Shown: positions 1 to 6,892, numbered from the stretch's first letter. The stretch: DNA of 16,057 nucleotides from Acidobacteriota bacterium (GCA_003165615.1 PLWR01000365.1:7331-23387), one strand, 5' to 3'. Notes: generated by a model from the letters alone, not told the origin. Program-made: numbers and translations.

Positions 1-669
1 TCGAAGGTGACATTCCCGATGTTCTCGACGATCGCGCATGACCGGGAACGCCTGAGGGCGGTGATGAGGAAGTGCATGTTGACCATCGGGGCGGTGGTGT
101 TGCCGATGATGGCGGGGCTGGCATTGCTGGCGAAACCGGCGGTCATCGTACTCTTCGGGGCAAAGTGGCTGCCCTGCGTGCCTTATCTGAGAATTCTGGC
201 CCTGGCCGGGGCGCTATGGCCGCTCCAGGTGGCGAACCTGGACGTGCTTATGGCGGCAGGGCGATCAGACCTTTTTCTGCGAGCGGAGGTAGTGAAGAAG
301 ATGCTGATTGCCCTTGGTTTGGCGGTCAGCGTGCCGATCAGCGTGATGGCAATGGTGTGGGCCATGCTGGTGGTATCTGTGCTATGCTATGGCGTGAATG
401 TGGCCTATGCACAGGGAGCGATTGACTACAACATTAGCGCACAAATCAAGGACTTGCTGAAGCCTCTGCTGAGTACAACCGCCATGGCCTTGATCGTCGG
501 AGCCATCGCTTTGGCCGCCCCATTAAAAGCCCCGGTCCTCCTATTGGCGGGCGTAACTGCGGGGGTGGCCGTTTACATCGCGATGTCCTTCTTGTTTCGG
601 GTAGAAGCCGTCACACAAACATCATACGAACTGATCGGCGCACTGACTCGACGGTCCCTACACTCCTAA
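1..669 (+). CDS. Wzx/MOP-family polysaccharide flippase, C-terminal part (5' partial)
   Basis: The reading frame is open from the first base and ends at TAA 667-669, so the N-terminal half lies outside the window; the GTG at 7 is only an internal codon. The 222 visible residues are very hydrophobic, with about five or six likely membrane segments. They begin with a loop resembling PMFSTIAHDRERLR followed by PMMAGLALLAKPAVIVLFGAKW. This is the pattern of the second half of WzxC-type lipopolysaccharide/exopolysaccharide transporters of the MOP superfamily, which flip lipid-linked repeat units across the inner membrane. Its position just before a long run of glycosyltransferase genes agrees with that role. 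The family call is from remembered motif patterns; substrate is unknown. Confidence 0.82.
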   Translation, partial: SKVTFPMFSTIAHDRERLRAVMRKCMLTIGAVVLPMMAGLALLAKPAVIVLFGAKWLPCVPYLRILALAGALWPLQVANLDVLMAAGRSDLFLRAEVVKKMLIALGLAVSVPISVMAMVWAMLVVSVLCYGVNVAYAQGAIDYNISAQIKDLLKPLLSTTAMALIVGAIALAAPLKAPVLLLAGVTAGVAVYIAMSFLFRVEAVTQTSYELIGALTRRSLHS

Positions 670-884
670 AATATATGAATGGCACTCAGATTTTCAATTT
701 TACTTTGCAACAAGTGGTGCCAAAGTGCCTTGAAGGTAACTCGTGCCTTGGCCGCCATCGATGGCTCGCTGAAGGAGGATGGCGCGCAAGGAGGTTTCCT
801 AGACCGGTCATGTCTGCGGGTCGCCCCGGAAAATAAACTTGCCACAACATCGCGCGGCCAAGATCGATAGGAGTGGGCAAAACC
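670..884. other. 215-nt spacer between flippase and KAS III gene
   Basis: This is one of the longest spacers in the window, so it is a plausible place for a promoter of the acyl cassette. It starts AT-rich and holds a weak 6-bp inverted pair, TGGCAC (680-685) and GTGCCA (717-722). I could not find a convincing -35/-10 pair or a terminator hairpin with a T-run. A 63-codon open frame from 679 has no ribosome binding site and resembles nothing I know. Confidence 0.3.
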
Positions 885-1946
885 ATGGCATTTGCTAATC
901 GTCGAGAAATTCCGGTAAGTATTTACGCAATTGAATACTACCTCCCGGAAAAGGTCCTAACAAGCCGGGATATAGCGGCAATGTCCGGTCTCGATCAGCA
1001 GATGATGGAGAACAAGCTAGGCATCCGGTCTCTGCACATCGCCGCACCAGACCAAGCAGTTTCTGACCTTGCAGTCTTGGCGTCCGAAAAGCTTTTTACT
1101 GTGAGCGCCTTCCCTTGTGAAAACGTCGATGGAATCATAATTTGTACCCAGAATCCAGATTACAAACTGCCGGCCACCGCATGCATCGTCCAGAATCGTC
1201 TTGGCTTACCCAAGAGCTGTCTTGCCTTTGATATTAATCAAGGGTGTTCTGGCTACCCATATGGCCTCGCCGTTGGCGCTAGTTTGATCGACAGTAGTAT
1301 TTGCCAAAACCTACTGCTAGTGATGTCCGAGACTTACTCCAAGGTGGTCTCCTACAAGGATAAGACCGTGTGCGGCCTTTTTGGCGACGGCGCGGCTGCC
1401 ACCCTGTTGCGTAAAGCGCCCAAGCAGGGCGGGGGAATTCTGGCATTCCACTTCGGCACGGACGGCTCCGGATACGATCGACTGATAGTTCCCGCGGGTG
1501 GCTCCCGTCTCCCCAGCGGCGAGCAAACACACCAGATGGTTAAGGATGAGAATGGCGATGAAAGATCTCCTGAGCATATTCGCATGTATGGGCGCGACAT
1601 CTTCCAATTCATGGATCGCGAAGTGCCGCGCTCGGTCGAGGCCGCGCTTGCTGCGGCATCTTTGTGCCTGGATGACGTAAAACTGTTTGTTTTTCACCAA
1701 GCCAACAAGTTTATGCTGGAATTCCTCTTTCACAAACTGCGCCTCCCTCCGCACAAGACCATTATTTGCATGGAAGAGACCGGCAATACCGTGTCTGCAT
1801 CTATCCCCATCGCCCTAAAGCGTGCAATCGAGGGAGGAAGAGTCGGCTCGGGGGATATTGTGGTGATCTGCGGATTCGGAGTGGGACTCTCTTGGGCGAC
1901 TACCGTGCTACGCTGGTCAGCAAAGGAAGATTGGGATGGCATCTGA
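885..1946 (+). CDS. Ketoacyl-ACP synthase III (FabH-like), polysaccharide-locus type
   Basis: This 353-residue thiolase-fold condensing enzyme would join an acyl-CoA or acyl-ACP starter to malonyl-ACP. The KAS III catalytic triad is complete: Cys121 in DINQGCSGYPYGL, His271 in FHQAN and Asn301 in ETGNT. The C-terminal GFGVGLSW glycine motif is also present. Start choice: AGGAG at 869-873 lies 11 nt before ATG 885, whereas the in-frame GTG at 873 overlaps that site. An ACP gene follows after 46 nt and a beta-helix acyltransferase after that. The setting is sugar-polymer genes, so a specialised role in making an acyl donor for glycan decoration is more likely than housekeeping fatty-acid initiation. 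Similar fabH/acp pairs are known from other surface-glycan loci, for example Campylobacter flagellar glycosylation. Substrate is inferred, not seen. Confidence 0.88.
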   Translation: MAFANRREIPVSIYAIEYYLPEKVLTSRDIAAMSGLDQQMMENKLGIRSLHIAAPDQAVSDLAVLASEKLFTVSAFPCENVDGIIICTQNPDYKLPATACIVQNRLGLPKSCLAFDINQGCSGYPYGLAVGASLIDSSICQNLLLVMSETYSKVVSYKDKTVCGLFGDGAAATLLRKAPKQGGGILAFHFGTDGSGYDRLIVPAGGSRLPSGEQTHQMVKDENGDERSPEHIRMYGRDIFQFMDREVPRSVEAALAAASLCLDDVKLFVFHQANKFMLEFLFHKLRLPPHKTIICMEETGNTVSASIPIALKRAIEGGRVGSGDIVVICGFGVGLSWATTVLRWSAKEDWDGI

Positions 1947-1992
1947 AAACTTTTGGCGGCCTATAGGGCTCGACGTCGAGGGGGTATAGGAT

Positions 1993-2262
1993 ATGACAGA
2001 ATCAGAGGCTGAGGTGTTGCATCGCCTACAGGCAATATCGACGGAACTCAAACTCACCCACCCTATCCAGGAGAAGGACTTGGAATCTTCGCAGCCGATG
2101 AACATAGATTCGCTCGAGTTTATGTCGCTGATTATCGAAATGCAGAATGAGTTCGGGATCGAAATTCCCGACGAAGATGTCCAGAAAATGGACTTGAAGG
2201 TCCTCCGGAACCTCGTGCATCACCTGATAGCTACTCCTGGGTCTGCTGCAACTAATGTTTAG
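1993..2262 (+). CDS. Stand-alone acyl carrier protein
   Basis: The product is an 89-residue acidic protein with the phosphopantetheine attachment motif NIDSLEF, placing the modified serine at Ser40. The DSLEF box is followed by a helix-rich stretch ending in FGIEIPDEDVQKM, which matches the helix II to helix III layout of bacterial and discrete type II carrier proteins of 75-90 residues. GAGGGG at 1978-1983 provides a binding site about 9 nt before ATG. The gene sits between the KAS III homologue and an acyltransferase, so the simplest reading is that it carries the acyl chain condensed by the first and used by the second. It is probably not the housekeeping AcpP, which normally sits next to fabG or fabF. 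A phosphopantetheinyl transferase is not seen in the window. Confidence 0.9.
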   Translation: MTESEAEVLHRLQAISTELKLTHPIQEKDLESSQPMNIDSLEFMSLIIEMQNEFGIEIPDEDVQKMDLKVLRNLVHHLIATPGSAATNV

Positions 2263-2366
2263 TTGCAGAAGCGAGCGAGTGTATTTTTGGGTATGCTGCG
2301 TTTGACATCAAGCCAACCGGTACATGTTCGGACATCTGAGGAAGAAAACACGAATCGAGAGTGATT

Positions 2367-2981
2367 ATGCTCCCTTTATCCGACCAGCACAGTTATTCTC
2401 CAGACGAATTGCGGACCATGTTGGCATCGGTAGGTGACAACGTCAACATCCATCGTTCCGTTCTGATGTTCTCGCCCCACTTGATCCATGTTGGGTCCAA
2501 CGTCCGCATCGACTGCTTCTCTTTATTGAGCGCCGGTCAGGAGGGTATTTACATTGGTGACCATATCCATATAGCCGCCGGTGTCTACCTCTTCGGGGCT
2601 GGTGGCCGAATTGTTCTGGAATCGTTCTCCGGACTGTCTTCGCGGGTGGCGGTGTACACAGCCAGTGATGACTACACGGAAGGGTATTTGACGAATCCAA
2701 CGGTGCCGATGAAGTTTAGGAAGGTCCACCGCGGCGATGTGGTGCTCGGGCGACATGCAATTGTCGGGGCGGGTAGCATTCTTTTGCCAGGCGTGACCCT
2801 CGGTCTTGCCGCCTCAGTGGGCGCGCTCACTCTGGTTCACAAACCCGTGGCGGACTTCGCGGTGGTGGCCGGATTTCCTTTCAAAAGACTGGGGGAACGC
2901 AATAGATGTATTTTGGAGATCGAGAAGCAATTGCTGGAAGACGAAAAGGCCCAAAAGGAGTCAGATGACGCAAGCCGGTAA
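2367..2981 (+). CDS. Left-handed beta-helix (hexapeptide-repeat) acyltransferase
   Basis: The 204-residue protein has repeated hexapeptide turns through most of its length, for example VNIHRS, IYIGDHIHIAAGV, VVLGRHAIVGAGSILLPGVTLG and VAGFPFKRLGE. The segment SDDYTEGYLTNPTVPMKF recalls sugar N-/O-acetyltransferases of the FdtC/VioB/WbbJ kind, which act on nucleotide sugars or glycans in the cytoplasm. ATG 2367 is preferred; the GTG at 2361 is in frame but has no better binding site (both are weak). The last 17 nt overlap the next GT2 gene, so the two are probably translationally coupled. Placed after KAS III and ACP, it is the best candidate to move the acyl chain to a sugar. The donor could equally be acetyl-CoA; the sequence does not decide. 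Confidence 0.85.
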   Translation: MLPLSDQHSYSPDELRTMLASVGDNVNIHRSVLMFSPHLIHVGSNVRIDCFSLLSAGQEGIYIGDHIHIAAGVYLFGAGGRIVLESFSGLSSRVAVYTASDDYTEGYLTNPTVPMKFRKVHRGDVVLGRHAIVGAGSILLPGVTLGLAASVGALTLVHKPVADFAVVAGFPFKRLGERNRCILEIEKQLLEDEKAQKESDDASR

Positions 2982-4095
2982 CGTCGAAGATGGTGTGGGG
3001 CCGTACACCGAGGTCGCGGACCCCGACCGTCTTGTGCGTGACCCACTGGTGAGCGTGGTGATGATCACCTACAACCACGAGCCGTACATCGCCCAAGCGA
3101 TTGAGGGGGTGGTGTCGCAGGAAACGGACTTTCCCATCGAGTTGATTATCGGGGAGGATTGCTCGACCGACCGGACGCGCGAGATCGCGCTGGAGTATCA
3201 GCGGCGCTATCCGGAGATAATTCGGGTGTTGTTCTCGGGAAAAAACGTCGGGATGCATAAGAACTTCCGACGGACGGCGCTGGCGGCAAGGGGCAAGTAC
3301 ATGGCCTTTTGCGAGGGCGACGATTGGTGGCACCGAAGAGATAAACTAAAGCTTCAGATTCCTGTTTTTCGGGCGGATGATTCACGGGTATGGGTTGCCG
3401 GAGAAGTCCGGATTATTTCTGCTCAGGGTCAAATCATAGCGTTGGAAAAGCAGAGCAACGGTGCTCAGCAGCCGCTTCGCCTCGAGTATCAGGATCTCAT
3501 CTTCGAGACATTTCGTCAGTTTCCTCATCCCTGCACGGCAGTCGCAAGGACTGACCCGGTCCGCCGGGTGCTGCTAGGTGACAATCTTTGTAGTGATCAT
3601 TCGCAACTGATGGGGGACCTGCCTCTTTGGTTAGAGTTAAGCCAACTCGGACAGATGATGTATCTCAGGGAGACACTTGCCAGCTACCGGCACATCCCCA
3701 ATTCAGCGATGAGGCAAAGCGACCCACTGCACGTTTGGCGCTTTGAGATCAGTAATTTAGAAGTCCGATTTCGGGCGCTCGAACGCTACCCACTCCCGGG
3801 TGACACAAGTAGGACTTCCAGCGCAAAAGCCAACTGCATCCGGCAAATCATCCTTAGGGCCGCGTGGGTCGGAGATGTGACGGTGGCGAGAAGCCAAGTG
3901 AGACGATTGAGAAGCCTTGGTGGGAAAGTCGGCTGGAGGGAAATTGCTTGTGTGGTTCTGGCATTTATCCCCTTGCCTCGCCGATCACTCAAGGTGGCGG
4001 TGAGGAGAATTGCTCCTCAATTAGAGCGAATTGGGCTCAACCCGAGAAAGTATTTCATACGGGAATCGGTTGGCCCATCTCGCCTCAAAGGGTAG
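2965..4095 (+). CDS. GT2-family glycosyltransferase
   Basis: The product is a 376-residue GT-A fold enzyme. Residues 28-41 carry the N-terminal strand and loop LVSVVMITYNHEPY; residues 63-69 (GEDCSTD) form the usual nucleotide-binding turn; residues 117-122 (EGDDWW) supply the metal-binding acidic motif. The frame stays open further upstream, to 2806, but that part lies inside the acyltransferase gene and is read in another frame there. ATG 2965 has AGGAG at 2956-2960, 4 nt upstream, and is the clear start. It overlaps the preceding gene by 17 nt. Members of this group add one sugar to a lipid-linked oligosaccharide at the cytoplasmic face. Donor and acceptor cannot be read from the sequence. 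Confidence 0.87.
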   Translation: MTQAGNVEDGVGPYTEVADPDRLVRDPLVSVVMITYNHEPYIAQAIEGVVSQETDFPIELIIGEDCSTDRTREIALEYQRRYPEIIRVLFSGKNVGMHKNFRRTALAARGKYMAFCEGDDWWHRRDKLKLQIPVFRADDSRVWVAGEVRIISAQGQIIALEKQSNGAQQPLRLEYQDLIFETFRQFPHPCTAVARTDPVRRVLLGDNLCSDHSQLMGDLPLWLELSQLGQMMYLRETLASYRHIPNSAMRQSDPLHVWRFEISNLEVRFRALERYPLPGDTSRTSSAKANCIRQIILRAAWVGDVTVARSQVRRLRSLGGKVGWREIACVVLAFIPLPRRSLKVAVRRIAPQLERIGLNPRKYFIRESVGPSRLKG

Positions 4096-4102
4096 CCTAT
4101 TG

Positions 4103-4144
4103 ACGAAGAATTACTTCCCGAATGCTCTGCTTGCAGGAGTGGAG
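4103..4144 (+). repeat. Diverged 42-nt direct repeat, copy A
   Basis: By eye this matches 6739-6780 at 34 of 42 positions without gaps. Shared cores are CCCGAAT and CTTGCAGGAG. One reading frame of both copies gives ELLPE-x-S-x-CR-x-G, and three of the eight-odd differences fall in synonymous Leu/Leu/Ser codons. That suggests the repeat is a relic of coding sequence and not a regulatory site. It lies directly after the stop of the preceding GT2 gene. Confidence 0.6.
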
Positions 4145-4421
4145 GGAAAATGGATTGTTACCGGCGATCCATCAAAGAAAGGGGTGTCATCTGGATTTTC
4201 CCGTGCCTCCCATGAAGCCCATGCTCCCCGTTCGCTGCTCGGCAGCCAACCTCCCTTTCGGCGATGCGTCATTTGCGGCGGCAGTGGCATCGGATGTCCT
4301 TGAGCATGTGCCACCCGAGCAAAGGATTATTGTGGAGGCGTTGCTACAGCTTGCCGACCGGGATCCGAATGCTCGTTGTGGTGGGCAGAAAGCCCTGGGG
4401 GGAGGTAAGGCCACTTGTTGA
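4122..4421 (+). pseudogene. Remnant of a SAM-dependent (class I) methyltransferase
   Basis: The central part, about 4191-4355, reads LDFPVPP..., then NLPFGDASF and SDVLEHVPPEQR. This is the motif II/III region of Methyltransf_11-type enzymes common in glycan loci. The N-terminal SAM-binding glycine motif (VLDxGCGxG) is absent in all three frames upstream. Downstream, the family-like strand RMLVVVGRKPWG is found only in the next frame, starting near 4357, so a frameshift has broken the gene around 4356-4362. The 300-nt open frame is therefore not a functional methyltransferase. The tail overlaps the ribosome binding site and start of the next GT2 gene, suggesting an old junction. Family assignment is from the VLEHVPP pattern; it is fairly secure, but the acceptor is unknown. 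Confidence 0.68.
4401..4417 (+). promoter_or_regulatory. Ribosome binding site that decides a TTG start
   Basis: GGAGG at 4401-4405, inside GGGGGGAGGTAAGG, stands 9 nt before TTG 4415. No ATG or GTG lies between this site and the conserved N-terminal strand QLSIIIPTYNR, so TTG is the start best supported. A second TTG at 4418 is the next codon and cannot be excluded. Confidence 0.65.
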
Positions 4422-5386
4422 CACCCCAACTTAGCATCATTATCCCTACATACAACCGAAAGGAAGTCTTGCTAAAGGCGCTCGAGGGTTACAAACACCA
4501 GACGTCTCGAGAGGAAATTCTGGAAGTCATTGTCGTCGACGATGGCTCAACGGACGGAACCGGACCGGCGGTTGGCGCTTTCAGCCGGACGTCGCCTATC
4601 ATGATTCGATACCTTTCCCAGCAAAATAAAGGGCCCGCAGCCGCTCGCAACTACGGGATACGGGAAGCGAAAGGTACCTTGCTCCTTTTCGCGGACGACG
4701 ACATTATCCCCCAGTCGGCCCTGGTCGCAGAGCATACAGCCTGGCACGGGAGGCACCCTGGAGATAATTTCGCGATCCTGGGCCTCGTGAGTTGGTCTCC
4801 GGATGTGCATCCGACGCCTTTCATGGAATGGTTGGGGCTCGATGGTGTAATCTTTGGCTATAGATTTCTCATGCCAGGGAAAGAGGTAAGCTTTGAGTAC
4901 TTCTATTCATGCAACCTGAGCGTCAAACGGGAATTCCTGATGAAGAACGGGATGTTCGACGAGAACTTTCGGGCCGCCGCGTATGAAGACACAGAACTTG
5001 GCTACCGACTGATCAACAAGGGTTTATGCGTCCTCTACAATCCTGAGGCAATGGCACACCATTACAGGCGGTTTTCCTATGCTGACGCTTGCCGCCGCCA
5101 AGAGTTGGTCTGCAAAGCAAATGTCCTGTTCGAAACTACGGAAGCCGGCCGGTACATGAAGGATCGGGCGCCACGCGCCAAACCCATCACGCTGAAGCAT
5201 AGAGTGAAAAGGGCTATGGCAAGGGTAATCACACCTTTCTTAGTGCTGCTGACTCCGCTTTTGGATACTCACCTCCGATTGCCGCGGAGGGTATATTGCT
5301 TACTCTACTCTCATCATATCGCCCCGAAGGCTCAAGCGAGATTCGAACACAGAAGACCACGACATGAGGATGCAAAGGGGACCTGA
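4415..5386 (+). CDS. GT2-family glycosyltransferase (TTG start)
   Basis: The 323-residue protein has a textbook GT-A layout: QLSIIIPTYNR at 5-15, VDDGSTD at 41-47, NKGPAAARNYG at 71-81, the metal-binding FADDDIIP at 92-99 and the acceptor-side EDTELGYRL at 191-199. The C-terminal 80 residues are basic with one hydrophobic stretch (ITPFLVLLTPLL), which may hold the protein at the membrane. Translation very likely begins at TTG, behind a strong GGAGG. The gene follows a broken methyltransferase with no spacer and precedes a second GT2 gene after about 100 nt. It probably adds one sugar of the repeat unit; the sugar is not predictable. Confidence 0.88.
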   Translation: MLTPQLSIIIPTYNRKEVLLKALEGYKHQTSREEILEVIVVDDGSTDGTGPAVGAFSRTSPIMIRYLSQQNKGPAAARNYGIREAKGTLLLFADDDIIPQSALVAEHTAWHGRHPGDNFAILGLVSWSPDVHPTPFMEWLGLDGVIFGYRFLMPGKEVSFEYFYSCNLSVKREFLMKNGMFDENFRAAAYEDTELGYRLINKGLCVLYNPEAMAHHYRRFSYADACRRQELVCKANVLFETTEAGRYMKDRAPRAKPITLKHRVKRAMARVITPFLVLLTPLLDTHLRLPRRVYCLLYSHHIAPKAQARFEHRRPRHEDAKGT

Positions 5387-5395
5387 GCATTGTTG

Positions 5396-5450
5396 ATGGG
5401 CGGAGAAGCTGGGCCGGCATTTTACACTGCTGCTAATTTGAGCTGCCCAT
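5396..5450. repeat. Imperfect inverted repeat between two GT2 genes
   Basis: ATGGGC (5396-5401) and AGCT (5407-5410) pair with AGCTGCCCAT (5441-5450), leaving a 5-nt bulge on the left arm and a 30-nt loop. There is no T-run after it, so it is not a classical terminator. It may be a spacer structure in the transcript or chance. Confidence 0.3.
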
Positions 5451-5467
5451 AAGCCTCCGGGGGCTGT

Positions 5468-5491
5468 AGGAGGAGGAGGAGGTCTTTTGTG
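5468..5491 (+). promoter_or_regulatory. Extended (AGG)5 ribosome binding site before a GTG start
   Basis: Five AGG units in a row (5468-5482) end 6 nt before GTG 5489. This supports GTG 5489 over the in-frame ATG at 5543, which has no binding site. The run is longer than needed and contains several overlapping anti-16S registers. Confidence 0.7.
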
Positions 5492-6553
5492 TGTGCCGAG
5501 CATCGTCAACAGCCAGGGCGTGGAAGTTCTTTTAATAGCGTGATGAGTGAAGGAGCGCCCGCTGCCGGAGTCGTCGATTATCTTCGCGGAGCTTCTGTCT
5601 GCGCGGTCATTGTCACCTATAATGTCGGGGAAACGATTCATCAGTGCTTTAATGCCATTCACAATCAGGTCGGGCACGTCATCCTTGTGGATAATGGCTC
5701 GGACGAACGCACCCGCCACGAGCTGGACAAGCTCGCTTCCCAGGATTCCGTGACCGTCATCCTGAACGAAAGGAACGAAGGCATTGCCCGCGCGATGAAC
5801 CAGGGAGTGGAAGTGGCGCGGGGCATGGGGTTCCGCTGGGTCTTGACCCTGGACCACGATAGCAAGGCTACACCTGACATGGTTGATAAGCTTCTCCACG
5901 CCTATGAAACCCTCTCGAAGCAAGGTCATCGGGACGTCGGAATCATCGCGGCAAATCCGTTTGACGAAAATGCCGGGGTCTTTCTGAATCGTATTCGCCC
6001 GGGGGATAATGGTGATCAACCTGTCGAAGCGGATTTCTTACTTTCGTCGGGAAGCATGATCCCTTGCAGCGTGCTCGGTGCCGTGGGGTTGTTCGATGAG
6101 GCGCTTTTTGTTTACTTTGTCGATTCCGACTATTGTCTACGGCTCCGTCGTGCGGGATTTCGCCTGTTTCTATGCCCCGGGGCCGTGTTGATGCACCGGG
6201 AAGGTGAAAAGCAGAAGCGGCGGTTCCTAGGGCGCGAGATGTTCTATGAGCGGACCAGGAAGCCCGCGCGATACTACCTGACCCGGAACCGGATTTACTT
6301 CCGGAGAAAACATCGCCTGAGTTTCTATTTTCCCTATACTGGCGCAAAAGACTTTATAAAAGAGTTTATAAAGGACTATGCCAAGGTGGTTCTCTACGAT
6401 GAGAAACCTCTCGCTGAAATTGCTTTGGCGCTGAGGGGGCTGTTTGACGCACTGCGCAACAGATACGGACCACTTGAGGCGAATGACAGTGGCACCGCGC
6501 CCGCCCAGGGGCTTTCCAACAAAGCAGACGGAGGTGGTTCACATGGTGTCTGA
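5489..6553 (+). CDS. GT2-family glycosyltransferase, rhamnosyltransferase-like
   Basis: The product has 354 residues. Key stretches are AVIVTYNVGETI (39-50), VDNGS (67-71), NEGIARAMNQG (96-106) and LDHDS (121-125) in the position of the DXD motif. Later, GLFDEALFVYFVDSDYCLRLRRAG is typical of the RfbF/rhamnosyltransferase branch of GT2, whose members often use dTDP-rhamnose. The first 30 residues are weakly conserved, so ATG 5543 remains possible, but GTG 5489 has the only good binding site. The last codons contain the binding site and start of the next, broken GT2 copy (ATG 6543, overlap 11 nt). Rhamnose specificity is a family tendency only; no rml genes are in the window. Confidence 0.87.
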   Translation: MCAEHRQQPGRGSSFNSVMSEGAPAAGVVDYLRGASVCAVIVTYNVGETIHQCFNAIHNQVGHVILVDNGSDERTRHELDKLASQDSVTVILNERNEGIARAMNQGVEVARGMGFRWVLTLDHDSKATPDMVDKLLHAYETLSKQGHRDVGIIAANPFDENAGVFLNRIRPGDNGDQPVEADFLLSSGSMIPCSVLGAVGLFDEALFVYFVDSDYCLRLRRAGFRLFLCPGAVLMHREGEKQKRRFLGREMFYERTRKPARYYLTRNRIYFRRKHRLSFYFPYTGAKDFIKEFIKDYAKVVLYDEKPLAEIALALRGLFDALRNRYGPLEANDSGTAPAQGLSNKADGGGSHGV

Positions 6554-6694
6554 GGGAAGTGAAAGCGCGCCACTGGTCGCGATCAGCATTTTGAATCAGA
6601 ACGAGTGGCGGGATACGATCTCATGTCCCGAATCCGTCCGGCACCTCGATTATCCGGATTACCTGGCAATGTCATCGATGATGGTTCCTCGTAG
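6543..6694 (+). pseudogene. Frameshifted, truncated GT2 remnant
   Basis: A good binding site (GGAGGTGG, 6530-6537) and ATG 6543, overlapping the previous gene's stop, start a GT2 N-terminus: VAISILNQNEWRDTISC then ESVRHLDYPDYL. This aligns without gaps to the intact GT2 at 7965 (VLISILNWNGWKDILEC, ESIRKLNYPNYL). At about 6665 one base is missing. The next frame then reads NVIDDGSS, equivalent to SVVDNGSK in the intact copy, and stops at TAG 6692-6694. Read without correction, the frame runs to 6812 but carries no further GT2 sequence. Everything after the first GT2 motif, including DXD, is gone. It is a decayed paralogue of the gene 1.4 kb downstream. Confidence 0.8.
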
Positions 6695-6708
6695 GCCAGG
6701 CTGTTTTC

Positions 6709-6716
6709 CCACGTGG
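6709..6716. promoter_or_regulatory. CCACGTGG palindrome, copy 1
   Basis: This 8-bp palindrome lies just beyond the GT2 remnant, 176 nt before the epimerase gene. The 26 nt around it, starting GCCAGGCT and ending GAC, match the element upstream of gmd (11496-11521) at 22 positions. It is a possible protein-binding site; the cognate regulator is unknown. Confidence 0.4.
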
Positions 6717-6738
6717 CGACAAAGAATAGGGTGTAGTT

Positions 6739-6780
6739 ACAAAGAACTGCTGCCCGAATACTCCTCTTGCAGGAGGGGAG
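6739..6780 (+). repeat. Diverged 42-nt direct repeat, copy B
   Basis: This is the partner of 4103-4144, with 34 of 42 identical positions. Here the shared peptide reads KELLPEYSSCRRG in the frame that continues from the GT2 remnant. Unlike copy A, no methyltransferase-like sequence follows. With copy A it brackets the two intact GT2 genes. Confidence 0.6.
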
Positions 6781-6785
6781 AAGCC

Positions 6786-6864
6786 ATTTCAAAACCCTTT
6801 ACAACAGGGTGAATTTGCAGTAGTTATTTTTGGTAGGAGCGGATCGTCCGAAGGGTTTTGAAAT
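6786..6864. repeat. Perfect 14-bp inverted repeat upstream of epimerase
   Basis: ATTTCAAAACCCTT at 6786-6799 is the exact reverse complement of AAGGGTTTTGAAAT at 6851-6864, with 51 nt between. The arms are AT-rich and not followed by a T-run. The structure ends 28 nt before the epimerase start codon, so it could form a 5' leader hairpin, be a pair of operator half-sites, or be the ends of a tiny decayed mobile element. TTTACA at 6798-6803 resembles a -35 box but I see no good -10 partner. Confidence 0.6.
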
Positions 6865-6892
6865 AGCATCTAATGTCCAAGGAGGTGTGGGT

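Noticed and set aside
679..870. 63-codon frame between flippase and KAS III
   Set aside because: No ribosome binding site, no recognisable sequence, and it runs up to the next gene's binding site; probably chance.
2302..2307. TTGACA, a perfect -35 box, ahead of the acyltransferase
   Set aside because: No -10-like hexamer at 16-18 nt spacing; without it I do not call a promoter.
2806..2964. Upstream extension of the first GT2 frame
   Set aside because: It overlaps the acyltransferase gene in another frame, lacks a binding site and carries no GT2 sequence; ATG 2965 has AGGAG directly upstream.
5300..6019. 239-codon open frame on the minus strand
   Set aside because: It covers the end of one GT2 gene, a spacer and the start of another; no motif and no plausible start signal. 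Taken as a shadow.
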